Source: Actinomycetota bacterium
Lineage (GTDB): Bacteria > Actinomycetota > CADDZG01 > WHSQ01
Assembly: GCA_030446465.1 (NCBI GenBank)
Contig: JAUJNI010000002.1
Location: forward strand, 41,143-105,142
Length of the DNA: 64,000 bases
Reading direction: 5' to 3'
The position numbers were made by a program, and so were the translations under genes. Positions 26,323 to 34,939 of this stretch are shown piece by piece. Under the pieces are notes generated by a model. It saw only the letters and a list, made by a program, of their open reading frames with translations, was not told the DNA's origin and did not search any database. Position 1 is the first letter of the stretch; the number at the start of each line of letters is the position of its first letter.

Positions 26323-27171
26323 ATGAGCTCCGGCCCCCTGCTCTACGCCGACCGCTCCGAGCGCGGCAAGCTCCGCTTCACGGGCCCCCAGCGCGCCTGG
26401 TTTCTCCATCAGATCCTCACTCAGTCCCTCGAGGACATCGCTCCTGGAGACGCCCGCGACGCTGCGATGATCACGGTGCACGGTCGCATGGTCGGGTACA
26501 TGGAGATCGTCGCCACCGAGGACGAGCTTCTCGCCCACTTCGAGCCGGAGCTAGCGGCCACCCTTCCGGAAGCGATTCGTCGCTATGTCTTCGGAACCAG
26601 AGTCGAGATCGTCGAAGTCACGAACGACTTCGGGCTCGTGCTTGTAGTTGCGCCCGACTGGGAAAACCTTGCGGCGGCTGCAGCTCCGAAAGCGATCCTT
26701 CATCCCACGCAGTCGCTCGGCATTCCCGCCGGATACCTCTGGATCAAGGCCGGCACCATGGAGGACGTGGTGGCAGCGTTGAAGGAACGGGGGGGCGAGC
26801 AGGCGTCCGAAGAGCAGCTCGAGGCCATGCGGGTCGAGACCGGTATGGCGAGGTGGGGACGGGACATGGACGAGAAGACCTTGCCTCCCGAGGTCGGCCT
26901 CGATGACGTTGCGGTTCATTACGACAAAGGTTGTTACGTCGGCCAGGAGGCCATGGCGAAGATCAAGTTCCGCGGCAAGGTCAATCGCAAACTGAGAAGG
27001 ATTCGAGGTGACAAACCCCTGAGGGCGGGGGCCGAAGTGACGCTTGACGGAGCCAAGGTCGGGAACGTGACCAGCGCGGGAGGGTCGAAAGGCTTGGCGC
27101 TGCTCCGCTACACGGTCGAACCGGGGGCGCACGTGGTCGTCGGCGACGCACCGGTCGAGGTAGTGGCGTAG
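26323..27171 (+). CDS. ygfZ: YgfZ-like folate-binding protein (Fe-S cluster repair)
   Basis: The 282-residue protein has a GcvT-like folate-binding fold and the YgfZ signature K-G-C-Y-V-G-Q-E near residue 205, which distinguishes it from aminomethyltransferases. YgfZ helps repair or assemble certain [4Fe-4S] proteins, including MiaB-type radical SAM enzymes. It starts on the ATG at 26323, four bases after the epimerase stop, and the next gene begins immediately after it. Confidence 0.88.
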   Translation: MSSGPLLYADRSERGKLRFTGPQRAWFLHQILTQSLEDIAPGDARDAAMITVHGRMVGYMEIVATEDELLAHFEPELAATLPEAIRRYVFGTRVEIVEVTNDFGLVLVVAPDWENLAAAAAPKAILHPTQSLGIPAGYLWIKAGTMEDVVAALKERGGEQASEEQLEAMRVETGMARWGRDMDEKTLPPEVGLDDVAVHYDKGCYVGQEAMAKIKFRGKVNRKLRRIRGDKPLRAGAEVTLDGAKVGNVTSAGGSKGLALLRYTVEPGAHVVVGDAPVEVVA

Positions 27172-27696
27172 TTGCAGGCGAGCAAGCATCAGAACGCCCA
27201 GGCTCTCCGGCAGTGGCCGACTCTGATGAACGTCGCGGAGGTGATCGAGCAATCCGATGAGTTCGTGGGCGCTCTGTTGTGCGGGTCCATGGCAGCCCGC
27301 ACCGCCGATGAGTTGAGCGACATCGACATGATCGTTTTAACGCGGGAGGGCGGATTCATCGACGCGTGGGCCGCTCGTGGCCGTCTCCGCGGCAACGACT
27401 CGATCGTGTTCTGGGACGAAACCCATGACGGTTTTCCCGAGGCCGGCGCACACAAGTGGCTGACCGGGGGCGTCGTTCTGGTCGAGTGCCTGATCGCGGC
27501 CCCCTCGAGTGGGGTCCGCCTTGCGGAGCCGTATCTGGTGGTGGCAGGCGACGATCGAATCGCTTCAATGCTGAAAGCAAGGCCGCCCATCTCGCGAGAC
27601 GAGATGGGAGCAACGGGATCCGAAGTGGAAAATTGCTACGACGCGTTCAAGATTGCCGTGCGGGACGCTCGTAGGAGAACCGAGGAGGCTGGATGA
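27172..27696 (+). CDS. Nucleotidyltransferase-domain protein
   Basis: The 174-residue protein has a minimal nucleotidyltransferase motif: L-L-C-G-S-M-A-A-R followed by L-S-D-I-D-M-I-V-L, the G-S-X-A-R and D-X-D of the polymerase-beta superfamily. No long C-terminal domain is present. It begins with TTG directly after ygfZ and its stop overlaps the start of the MBL gene as ATGA. Candidates range from aminoglycoside-type transferases to MNT-type antitoxin-like proteins, but no HEPN partner is adjacent. Confidence 0.65.
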   Translation: MQASKHQNAQALRQWPTLMNVAEVIEQSDEFVGALLCGSMAARTADELSDIDMIVLTREGGFIDAWAARGRLRGNDSIVFWDETHDGFPEAGAHKWLTGGVVLVECLIAAPSSGVRLAEPYLVVAGDDRIASMLKARPPISRDEMGATGSEVENCYDAFKIAVRDARRRTEEAG

Positions 27697-28295
27697 CTCA
27701 TCACTACGAAGGCGACGATCTCATCATTCGCAAGATCAGGGTGGGCGACATGGAGAACAACACGTACGTCCTCGAGTGCCCGGAGACGCACGAGGCGTTG
27801 CTGGTCGACGGCTGCTTCGAGGCAGACACCATCCTTCGAGAGTCCGAGGGGGCCGACATCGTCGGAATCGTTCAAACGCACGGTCACGGCGACCACATCC
27901 AGGCTCTGCCCCAGCTAAAGGAAAGGCTGGGGGTTCCCGTTCATGCACATCCCGCCGAGGACTATCCCGTGCCCCTCGACATCGCTTTGAGCGACGGCGA
28001 CACGATCAATTTCGGGCGGGGACACTCGGTGCAGGTTCTGCACACACCCGGGCACACTCAGGGGAGTGTGTCCCTTGTGGCCGGCAAGCACCTGATCTCG
28101 GGCGACACGCTCTTTCCCGGAGGGCCGGGGAACACCTGGGGCAACCACGAGTGGTTCGAGCAGATCATGGAGTCGCTCGAAAACAAGCTGTTCGTTCTTC
28201 CAGACGACACCAAGGTCTATCCCGGTCACGGAGACGACACGACCATAGGTAAGGAGAGGCCCCACCTTAAGGAGTGGAAACAAAGGGGCTGGTAA
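27693..28295 (+). CDS. Metallo-beta-lactamase-fold hydrolase (glyoxalase II-like)
   Basis: The 200-residue protein has the full dinuclear metal site of the glyoxalase II-type MBL family: T-H-G-H-G-D-H near residue 55, T-P-G-H-T-Q-G, S-G-D-T-L-F and Y-P-G-H-G-D. Such proteins hydrolyse thioesters or other small substrates. The ATG overlaps the preceding stop. No C-terminal substrate domain is present, so the exact substrate is open. Confidence 0.87.
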   Translation: MTHHYEGDDLIIRKIRVGDMENNTYVLECPETHEALLVDGCFEADTILRESEGADIVGIVQTHGHGDHIQALPQLKERLGVPVHAHPAEDYPVPLDIALSDGDTINFGRGHSVQVLHTPGHTQGSVSLVAGKHLISGDTLFPGGPGNTWGNHEWFEQIMESLENKLFVLPDDTKVYPGHGDDTTIGKERPHLKEWKQRGW

Positions 28296-28332
28296 ACGTC
28301 GTCTATCTCGCCCGACGGCTCACAATGCTTGC

Positions 28333-29871
28333 ATGGCCCTCGAGGAAGATCGCAACGACTCGAGCCCGGAGCGGTATCAACTCCGGCTTGCGGGAGCCGG
28401 CGCGACCGTGGTCGCCGTGTCCTTCATGTGGCTTGTCTCGGCCTTCGTCCCGAGCATCCCTTTCGCGCCTGCAGCCGTCGCCGATCTCATCGTCCGAGCA
28501 ACGCCGGGAGACGCCGCCACCTTCTTGATCGACGCCCTTGATCACTGGGCGCTCAGGCTGCTCTCGGTTGGAGTCCTCCTGGGCACCGTTGCGCTCGGCG
28601 CAGAGCTATTGAGAAGAACGGCCGACGGGGACCGGATTCGCCCATCTCTTGCTGCCGCCCCCCTTGCCCTTGTTGCGGTGCTGGTGTCGGTCTCGGCGCC
28701 ATCGGTCGCCACGAATGTGGCCGCGACCATCGTCCTGGCCGCGCTGTCGGGGCTGGTGTACGTAGGCGCCGCTCGGTCGATCTACGGCTCGTCCACGACT
28801 GCTCCCGATCGCGGGAGGCGCCGAGCATTGCGACTGGGATTGGGAGGCGCTGTGACGGTGTCGCTCGCAGGGGGAGCGATCGGGTGGTTCGCTCGCAGCT
28901 TTGCCGGCCCCAGTCGAAGCGTCCGACTGGTCCCCCCGGCGCCTCCCGCACAGATCCCGGAGCGCGAGCCCTTTCCCGACATCGACGGCCTCTCGCCCGA
29001 GGTGACTTCGGCGCGGGATCACTACGTCGTCGACATCAATCTCGTCAGCCCCTCGGTCGAGGCGTCGGATTGGACCCTCGAGGTGAGGGGAGAGGTGTAC
29101 TCCCCCATGCAGCTCACCTTCGGGGAGCTCCAGCAGCGGTTCCCCGTAGTGGAGGAGTACTCCACTCTCAGTTGCGTCTCTAATGAGGTTGGTGGCGGCC
29201 TCGTTGGGAACTCGGCCTGGGGAGGGGTGCGGCTTGCCGATGTCCTAGACGTTGCGGGCGTACGTGAGGGGGCCGTGGACGTCATCTTCCACGCGGCCGA
29301 TGGTTACTCCGATTCAATATCTCTCGAGGTAGCCAAAGACCCCCATGTGATCCTGGCCGTCTCGCAGAACGGCCGGCCTCTGCTCCAAGACCACGGGTTC
29401 CCATGTCGTGTGCGGGTTCCTTCCATCTACGGCATGAAGAACGTGAAGTGGCTGGAGTCGATCGAAGTCGTCAATAGCGATTACGCCGGCTACTGGCAAA
29501 CGCGTGGGTGGAGCGACGAAGCGGTAGTAAAGACGGAGTCGCGCATCGACGTCGCAGGCGTCGCCGAGGACGCCCAGGTTGGCGAGGCGACATGGATCGC
29601 CGGCGTCGCGTGGGCCGGCGATCGCGGGATCTCCAAAGTCGAGGTCACGGTCGACGACGGCAGGACCTGGTCCGAGGCGATGCTCAAGGATCCGATCGGC
29701 CCCCTCACCTGGCGGCTGTGGGCCTATCGCTGGACACCGCAGACTAGAGGCACGGTCACGGTCGCGTGCCGGGCAACGGATGGCAACGGCGACCGGCAGA
29801 CGGCCAAGTACACCGACCCGCATCCCGATGGAGCCTCTGGCTATCACCGCCGCGACGTAAACGTCGCCTAG
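28333..29871 (+). CDS. Membrane-anchored molybdopterin-dependent oxidoreductase (sulfite oxidase family)
   Basis: The 512-residue protein has four or five predicted transmembrane helices in the first 185 residues. A twin-Arg-like R-R-R precedes the last of them, and the oxidoreductase molybdopterin-binding domain of the sulfite oxidase/YedY superfamily follows (about 225-390). The molybdenum-ligand Cys is in T-L-S-C-V-S-N. A Mo-cofactor dimerisation-type Ig domain (about 410-510) closes the protein. The catalytic part is expected outside the membrane. No heme partner such as YedZ is adjacent; the membrane domain itself may pass electrons to quinone (inference). Substrate is unknown. Confidence 0.87.
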   Translation: MALEEDRNDSSPERYQLRLAGAGATVVAVSFMWLVSAFVPSIPFAPAAVADLIVRATPGDAATFLIDALDHWALRLLSVGVLLGTVALGAELLRRTADGDRIRPSLAAAPLALVAVLVSVSAPSVATNVAATIVLAALSGLVYVGAARSIYGSSTTAPDRGRRRALRLGLGGAVTVSLAGGAIGWFARSFAGPSRSVRLVPPAPPAQIPEREPFPDIDGLSPEVTSARDHYVVDINLVSPSVEASDWTLEVRGEVYSPMQLTFGELQQRFPVVEEYSTLSCVSNEVGGGLVGNSAWGGVRLADVLDVAGVREGAVDVIFHAADGYSDSISLEVAKDPHVILAVSQNGRPLLQDHGFPCRVRVPSIYGMKNVKWLESIEVVNSDYAGYWQTRGWSDEAVVKTESRIDVAGVAEDAQVGEATWIAGVAWAGDRGISKVEVTVDDGRTWSEAMLKDPIGPLTWRLWAYRWTPQTRGTVTVACRATDGNGDRQTAKYTDPHPDGASGYHRRDVNVA

Positions 29872-29887
29872 CTCTTCACCACGGAAG

Positions 29888-31272
29888 CTATGCAGGCTCG
29901 AAGTGGATCAATACCGGGCCGATCTCCGGACGGATTGCATGGAGGGCGCTCTCTATGCGCTCGGAGGCCTCGTGTATGCGGGCCAGCGCCAGGTTCCCCC
30001 GGCCCCCGACGTGAGCGACTATGGAGAGCTCTCCGCCCGCTTCTGTGACCAGGACCTCGTGGCAGTCGAGCACGTCTTCCTCTTGGAGGGCGATGCGGCG
30101 CACGGCATCGACAATGTCAGGTCGTCGCGAGGTGACGTCGTCCCCTGTGGTGGCCGGCCTCAGGGGTTCGATGTGGGTGTCGACGCGAACGTCGCCCCCC
30201 AGCTCCTGGGTCACAGCTCGCTCGATGCGATCCGAGAGATCGTGGGCGGCCCCCAGTGACGCCGACGGCTCCACCTTCGCGTGAAGGGTGACGTGAAGCC
30301 GCTCTTGCCCTTCTCGTTCGAAAAGGCGGACGAGGACGTTGTGAACCTCTCTGACTCCTTCCTGTCTGCTTGCGGCGGCCTGCGCTCTCTCCAACAGGTC
30401 GGCCGTCTCCGAGGTGGGCTCGACGTGGACGACCACATCGGCCCCCGGAGCAACACGAGCGATGGCGCGCTCGACGTTTTCTGCGATGTCGTGGGCTCGC
30501 TCGAGGGAAGCGGTTCGCCCTGCGGCGACGGTCACGTCGGCGAAGAGCTGGTCGTCGCTGCCTCGTACTCTGACGCGGCGAGCTTCCGTTACCCCTGCAG
30601 CCTCCGAGGCCGCGGCTTGGATGGCGCCCAACGAGACCTCAGGGGCCCTGTCCATCAACACGTCGACCGAGCGCTTACCTAACCTCCAGGCCGCGACCGC
30701 CACCGCGGCCGCCACCACCAAAGCGCCAATGGGATCGGCCCGGTCGAAGCCGGCGTTGACCAACAGGAGGCTCGCCAGAGCGACAACCGCCGTGCCGATG
30801 TCGAACGAGAAATTGAGCGCCCCCGCCCTCAGAGCTTCGGAGCTGGCGGCCCTTGCAGCAGCGGTGAGGTACCTCACCCGGATGACGTCGATCACTGCGG
30901 AGACGGCGAGCAAGCCAATCGCATAGGCAGGTGCGGCGACGGGCTCCGGTCGGCCCGCGAGGCGACCCGCCGCCTCGAACGCCACACCCCCACGACGACG
31001 GCCAGCAACAGGGTCTGGGTGAAGGCGACGAGGTTCTCGGCCTTTCTGTGACCATAGTGATGCTGCTCGTCGGCGGGCTTGCCCGCGACCCGGACGGCGA
31101 AGAAGACGAGGGCAAGGGCAACCAGGTCGAGGGCCGAATCCACCGCCTGCGAGAGAACCGCGAGGCTGTCGGTGCTTGCCCACGCGGCGACCTTGGCGAT
31201 GGTCAGGGCGAGCGTGATTGCCAGCGCAACCAGTGCCGCCCTCTCTGCTGGCCTGACTCTCTGAGTGACCAT
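29888..31272 (-). pseudogene. Cation diffusion facilitator with three C-terminal repeats, frameshifted
   Basis: The N-terminal part (31272 to about 30990, starting M-V-T-Q-R-V-R-P) holds the first CDF helices with the metal-binding D-S-X3-D pattern as V-D-S-A-L-D and the H-H-Y-G-H-R-K-A-E motif. The remainder reads in another frame from about 30990 to 29888 and holds the rest of the membrane domain and a long cytosolic tail. The break is at the C-run 30987-30991; one missing base there would give V-V-V-G-V-V-A-F-E-A-A. The tail has three tandem repeats of about 75 residues, each ending in a V-x-H-x-E-P-like motif, whereas usual CDFs have one such dimerisation domain. The restored protein would be about 461 residues, exporting Zn, Mn or Fe. 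It diverges from the DtxR-family regulator. Confidence 0.8.
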
Positions 31273-31325
31273 TGCTTCGACAGCGTAGGCGGTCGGTCCC
31301 CACCCGCAGCGATCATGGCGCCCGA

Positions 31326-31339
31326 TTAGCTTTCGCTAA
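31326..31339. promoter_or_regulatory. Palindromic operator of the DtxR/MntR-type regulator
   Basis: TTAGC-TTTC-GCTAA is a perfect 5+4+5 inverted repeat in an AT-rich patch, 10 bases before the regulator ATG and 54 bases upstream of the divergent CDF start. DtxR/IdeR sites typically contain TTAG...CTAA half-sites. One protein bound here could control both the metal exporter and the importer operon. Confidence 0.6.
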
Positions 31340-31348
31340 AATAAAAGC

Positions 31349-32029
31349 ATGCCACGCCAAACCTCTCCGGCCGCTCAGGATTACCTCAAGGCGGTCTTCA
31401 TGCTTTCGACGGCTGAGAAAGGTGCGGAGACCGGACCAGCCGTCACGAACACGGCCATCGCGCAGCGTCTGTCGGTCTCGGCGGCCTCCGCGACGAACAT
31501 GCTGAAGAAGCTCGACGGGATGGGCCTGGTGACCTACACGCCCTATCGTGGCGCCCGCCTCACCGAACCCGGCCGGAAGATCGCCCTCGAGGTGATCCGT
31601 CACCACAGGTTGCTGGAGACCTATTTGGCCGAGGCCCTGGGTGTGCCGTGGGACGAGGTCCACGCCGAGGCCGAGATCCTCGAGCACGTCCTCTCAGAGG
31701 GTTTGGAAGAGCGCATCTCCGCTCTGCTGGGTGATCCCACTTCCGATCCCCACGGGCACCCCATACCGACCAGAGACCTCACCATGCCGGCTGCGTCGGC
31801 ACGTCTGCTGTGGGAGGCGGATGAAGGCGATCGCATCGCGGTCAACCGAGTGTCCGACGATGCCGCCGAGGTGCTGAGATACCTCGCCGGTGTCGGGATA
31901 CGGCCGGGCACAACTCTCGAGGTGGTCGGCCGAGGCCCGGTCGGGGGCCCACTGTTCGTTCGCCTTGTTGGCGGGGAAGAAGTGCACGCGTTGTCGAAAG
32001 AGCTCGCGGAGGCCGTATGGGTCGCCTGA
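31349..32029 (+). CDS. DtxR/MntR-family metal-dependent transcriptional regulator
   Basis: The 226-residue protein has an N-terminal winged helix (D-Y-L-K-A-V-F ... I-A-Q-R-L-S-V-S-A-A-S-A-T-N-M, L-T-E-P-G-R), a metal-binding/dimerisation domain (H-H-R-L-L-E-T-Y-L, E-A-E-I-L-E-H) with the family loop D-P-H-G-H-P-I-P, and a C-terminal FeoA/SH3-like domain. It should repress metal uptake when Mn or Fe is plentiful. A palindrome sits 10 bases before its ATG. Its stop overlaps the ATG of the binding-protein gene (TGATG), so it is the first gene of the importer operon. Confidence 0.9.
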   Translation: MPRQTSPAAQDYLKAVFMLSTAEKGAETGPAVTNTAIAQRLSVSAASATNMLKKLDGMGLVTYTPYRGARLTEPGRKIALEVIRHHRLLETYLAEALGVPWDEVHAEAEILEHVLSEGLEERISALLGDPTSDPHGHPIPTRDLTMPAASARLLWEADEGDRIAVNRVSDDAAEVLRYLAGVGIRPGTTLEVVGRGPVGGPLFVRLVGGEEVHALSKELAEAVWVA

Positions 32030-32967
32030 TGAAGCTCGTGGCCCGGGACAGCGTCGGCGGCAGTGCTCGCTTCCTGTGGTCCCGTGGCGCAGAGCGCGCC
32101 CGGCGCCGACGTCTCCGGTAGGAGGATCCGGGTCGTTGCGACGATCGGCATGATCACCGACGTCGTCGAGAACATCGGCGGAGAGCGGGTCGAAGTCGCC
32201 GGCTTGATGGGAGCCGGTATCGACCCTCACGTCTACAAGGCCAGCGAGGGAGACGTTGTCCGCCTCGCGGACGCCGCCATCGTCTTCTACAACGGTCTTC
32301 ACCTCGAAGCTGCGATGGGCGACGTCTTCGAGAAGGTTCAGGGGCGCGTGCAGACGGTTGCGGTGACCGACTACATCGACCGCTCGAGGTTGATGAGCCC
32401 GCCTGCCTTCGAAGGCAACTACGACCCGCACGTGTGGTTCGACGTCGCCATGTGGATACAGTCGGCCGAGCGCATCCGGGACGCGCTCATCGAGCTCGAT
32501 CCGAGCAGCGCGAGGCTGTATCGATCCACGGCCCGGGCTTACGTCGCGAAGCTCGAGGATCTCGATCGCTACGTGAGGGAGCAGGCAAGCCGGATCCCCG
32601 CCGACCAACGGGTCCTCATCACCGCGCACGACGCCTTCAAGTACTTCGGCCGGGCCTACGGATTCGAGGTCAGGGGCCTGCAGGGCATCAGCACCGCTGC
32701 GGAGGCCGGCACTGCCGACGTGGCGTCGCTGGCCGACTTCATCTTCGAACGACGGATACCCGCGGTGTTCGTTGAGACGTCGGTGCCCGAGCGGTTCATT
32801 GGAGCTCTCGAGGAGGCGGTCGAGGCCCGGGGTTCGACGTCGACATCGGCGGATCGCTCTTCTCCGACGCGATGGGTGACGAGGGCACCGAGGAAGGCAC
32901 CTATATAGGGATGGTGCGCCACAACATCGACACGATCGTCGCCGGCCTGGGGACCGAGACCCGGTGA
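32029..32967 (+). pseudogene. Metal ABC transporter substrate-binding lipoprotein (TroA/ZnuA-like), two frameshifts
   Basis: Three frames are needed. The first begins M-K-L-V-A at 32029 and, if one C is removed from 32042-32044, continues as a lipoprotein signal ending V-L-A-S-C. The main frame (from 32063) holds the TroA fold with metal-ligand histidines in D-P-H-V-Y, D-P-H-V-W-F-D and T-A-H-D-A-F. Near 32829-32832 one missing G moves the end into a third frame, which supplies G-G-S-L-F-S-D-A-M-G with the fourth ligand Asp and stops at 32965-32967. The ATG overlaps the regulator stop and the reconstructed stop overlaps the ATPase GTG, so coupling supports the reconstruction. Either the gene is decayed or the assembly has two homopolymer errors. 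Confidence 0.8.
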
Positions 32968-33765
32968 GGGACGGAGTCCGCGCCCTCGATCGGGACGGTG
33001 ACGTGCCCGCGATCGAGGTGATGGACCTCACGGTCGCCTATCGGGACAAGCCGGTGCTGTGGGACGTCGACATGAGCGTCCCTCGAGGTGTCCTCATGGC
33101 CGTGGTCGGTCCCAACGGTGCGGGAAAGACGACCCTCATCAAGGCGGTGCTTGACCTCGTTCACCCTGGCGGCGGGACAGGTCCTGATTCACGGTCGCCC
33201 CTATGCCGAGCAGGAACGCCAGGTCGCCTACGTCCCGCAGAGGGGAAGCGTCGACTGGGACTTCCCGACCACCGTGCTGGACGTCGTGATGATGGGTCGC
33301 TACGGGACCATCGGCTGGATGAGGAGACCGGGGGGCAAGGAGCGCGCCCTTGCCCTCGAGGCCTTGGCCAAGGTGGGGATGCAGGCTTACGCCGACCGCC
33401 AGATCAGCCAGCTCTCCGGGGGCCAGCAGCAGAGGGTCTTTGTGGCCCGCTCTCTCGTGCAGGACGCAAGCGTGTTCTTGATGGACGAGCCGTTCCAGGG
33501 CGTCGATGCCACGACCGAGAGAGCCATCGTGCTGCTGCTTCAAGACCTGCGCGCCTCCGGCAAGACCGTGGTGGTCGTGCACCACGACCTTCAGACGGTC
33601 GCCGACTACTTCGACTGGGTCACCTTGCTAAACGTCCGCCGCATCGCAAGCGGGCCGGTCCACGAGGTCTTCACCGAGGAGAACGTGCGGCTTGCGTACG
33701 GGGGCCGGGTTGCGTGGCTCAAGACGGAGCCCGCCGCAACGACCGGCTCGACGACGGCTCGCTGA
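32964..33765 (+). pseudogene. Metal ABC transporter ATPase (TroB/ZnuC-like), frameshifted
   Basis: The GTG at 32964 overlaps the reconstructed binding-protein stop. The first frame carries Walker [10 protein letters not shown] and ends at D-L-V-H-P. One extra G at 33168-33169 shifts the rest, which carries the Q-loop [12 protein letters not shown], signature L-S-G-G-Q-Q-Q-R, Walker B V-F-L-M-D-E-P and the switch H-H-D. V-D-W-D-F-P after the Q-loop is typical of Mn/Zn/Fe-specific ATPases. Restored length is about 266 residues. It powers the two downstream permeases. Confidence 0.85.
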
Positions 33766-33778
33766 GGGCCGGTCGTTC

Positions 33779-34939
33779 ATGCTCACCATCTTCTCTGACT
33801 ACACGCTTCGAACGGTCGCCCTCGGCGCGGGCGCCCTCGGGATCGTAAGCGGGGTGCTCGGTTCCTTTGCCGTGCTGCGCAAGCAGAGCCTTCTTGGGGA
33901 CGCCATCTCCCATGCCGCGCTGCCCGGAGTGGTGATCGGATTTCTCATCGGCGGCAAGTCCCCACTTGCGCTTCTCATCGGGGCCGCGGGGGCCGGGTGG
34001 CTCGGCACGCTGGTAGTGCGCTCGATCGTTCGCACGACAAGGATCAAGGACGATGGGGCTCTCGGTCTCGTGCTCTCGGTGTTCTTCGGGATCGGCCTGA
34101 TGCTGCTCACATTCGTGCAGCGCCAGCCGGATGCGAGCCAGGCCGGGCTCGATACGTTTCTGTTCGGCCAGGCAGCCGCACTCGTGCGCAGCGACGTGGT
34201 GACGATCGCGCTGCTCGGCGCTGTCGCCATCGCGACCGTCGCGGTGTTCTGGAAGGAGTTCAAGCTCCTTAGCTTCGACCCGGAATTCGGCACGACCCTG
34301 GGACTCCCGATGGGGCGCATCGACGTTCTGTTGACGACCTTGCTCGTCATCGCAATCGTCATCGGGCTCCAGACCGTGGGGGTGGTGCTCATGAGCGCCA
34401 TGGTCGTTGCTCCCGGCGCGGCAGCGCGCCAGTGGACGAACCGGCTCGGGGTCATGGTGCCGTTGTCCGCGCTGTTCGGAGCGACGGCGGGGGTGAGCGG
34501 CGCAGTGATAAGCAGTCAAGAAGCGCAGCTTCCGACCGGCCCCATGATCGTGCTCTCGGCAAGCGTGCTGGTGCTGGTCTCGTTGTCGCTCGCGCCGGGG
34601 AGGGGTCTGTTGTGGGAGTTGTGGCGCCGCAGGAAGAACCGGAAGCGCCTGAGCGTCGACGCGGTCCTCGCAGACCTCTACGCCCTCGACCTCCAGCACG
34701 AGGACGAGCATCCGCACTCCGTGGCCGCTCTGAACGCCATGAGCGCGGAGCGCGATGGAGTCGGCGAGGAGCTCAAGCAGCTGGAGGATCGAGGCTGGGC
34801 AAGCCAGGCGGCGGAAGAGCAATGGGTGTTGACGGATGCAGGCAGGGCCGAGGCACGCCTCAGGTCGCGCTCTGCCTCCATGCCCGGTGACGGCCGCGCA
34901 TCCGAGGAGGCTGACGGCAGGCTGGGGGCGGCGCCATGA
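33779..34939 (+). CDS. Metal ABC transporter permease with C-terminal winged-helix-like domain (TroC-like)
   Basis: The 386-residue protein has an ABC-3 permease domain of about eight transmembrane helices (residues 1-285) with the family segment R-K-Q-S-L-L-G-D-A-I-S-H-A. It is followed by a charged hinge (R-R-R-K-N-R-K-R) and about 90 cytosolic residues. The tail shows a winged-helix pattern: V-L-A-D-L-Y-A-L, a helix-turn-helix region, L-K-Q-L-E-D-R-G-W and W-V-L-T-D-A-G-R-A-E-A. This layout recalls chlamydial YtgCR, in which a permease is fused to a DtxR-like repressor. Its stop overlaps the next permease start (ATGA). Confidence 0.85.
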   Translation: MLTIFSDYTLRTVALGAGALGIVSGVLGSFAVLRKQSLLGDAISHAALPGVVIGFLIGGKSPLALLIGAAGAGWLGTLVVRSIVRTTRIKDDGALGLVLSVFFGIGLMLLTFVQRQPDASQAGLDTFLFGQAAALVRSDVVTIALLGAVAIATVAVFWKEFKLLSFDPEFGTTLGLPMGRIDVLLTTLLVIAIVIGLQTVGVVLMSAMVVAPGAAARQWTNRLGVMVPLSALFGATAGVSGAVISSQEAQLPTGPMIVLSASVLVLVSLSLAPGRGLLWELWRRRKNRKRLSVDAVLADLYALDLQHEDEHPHSVAALNAMSAERDGVGEELKQLEDRGWASQAAEEQWVLTDAGRAEARLRSRSASMPGDGRASEEADGRLGAAP

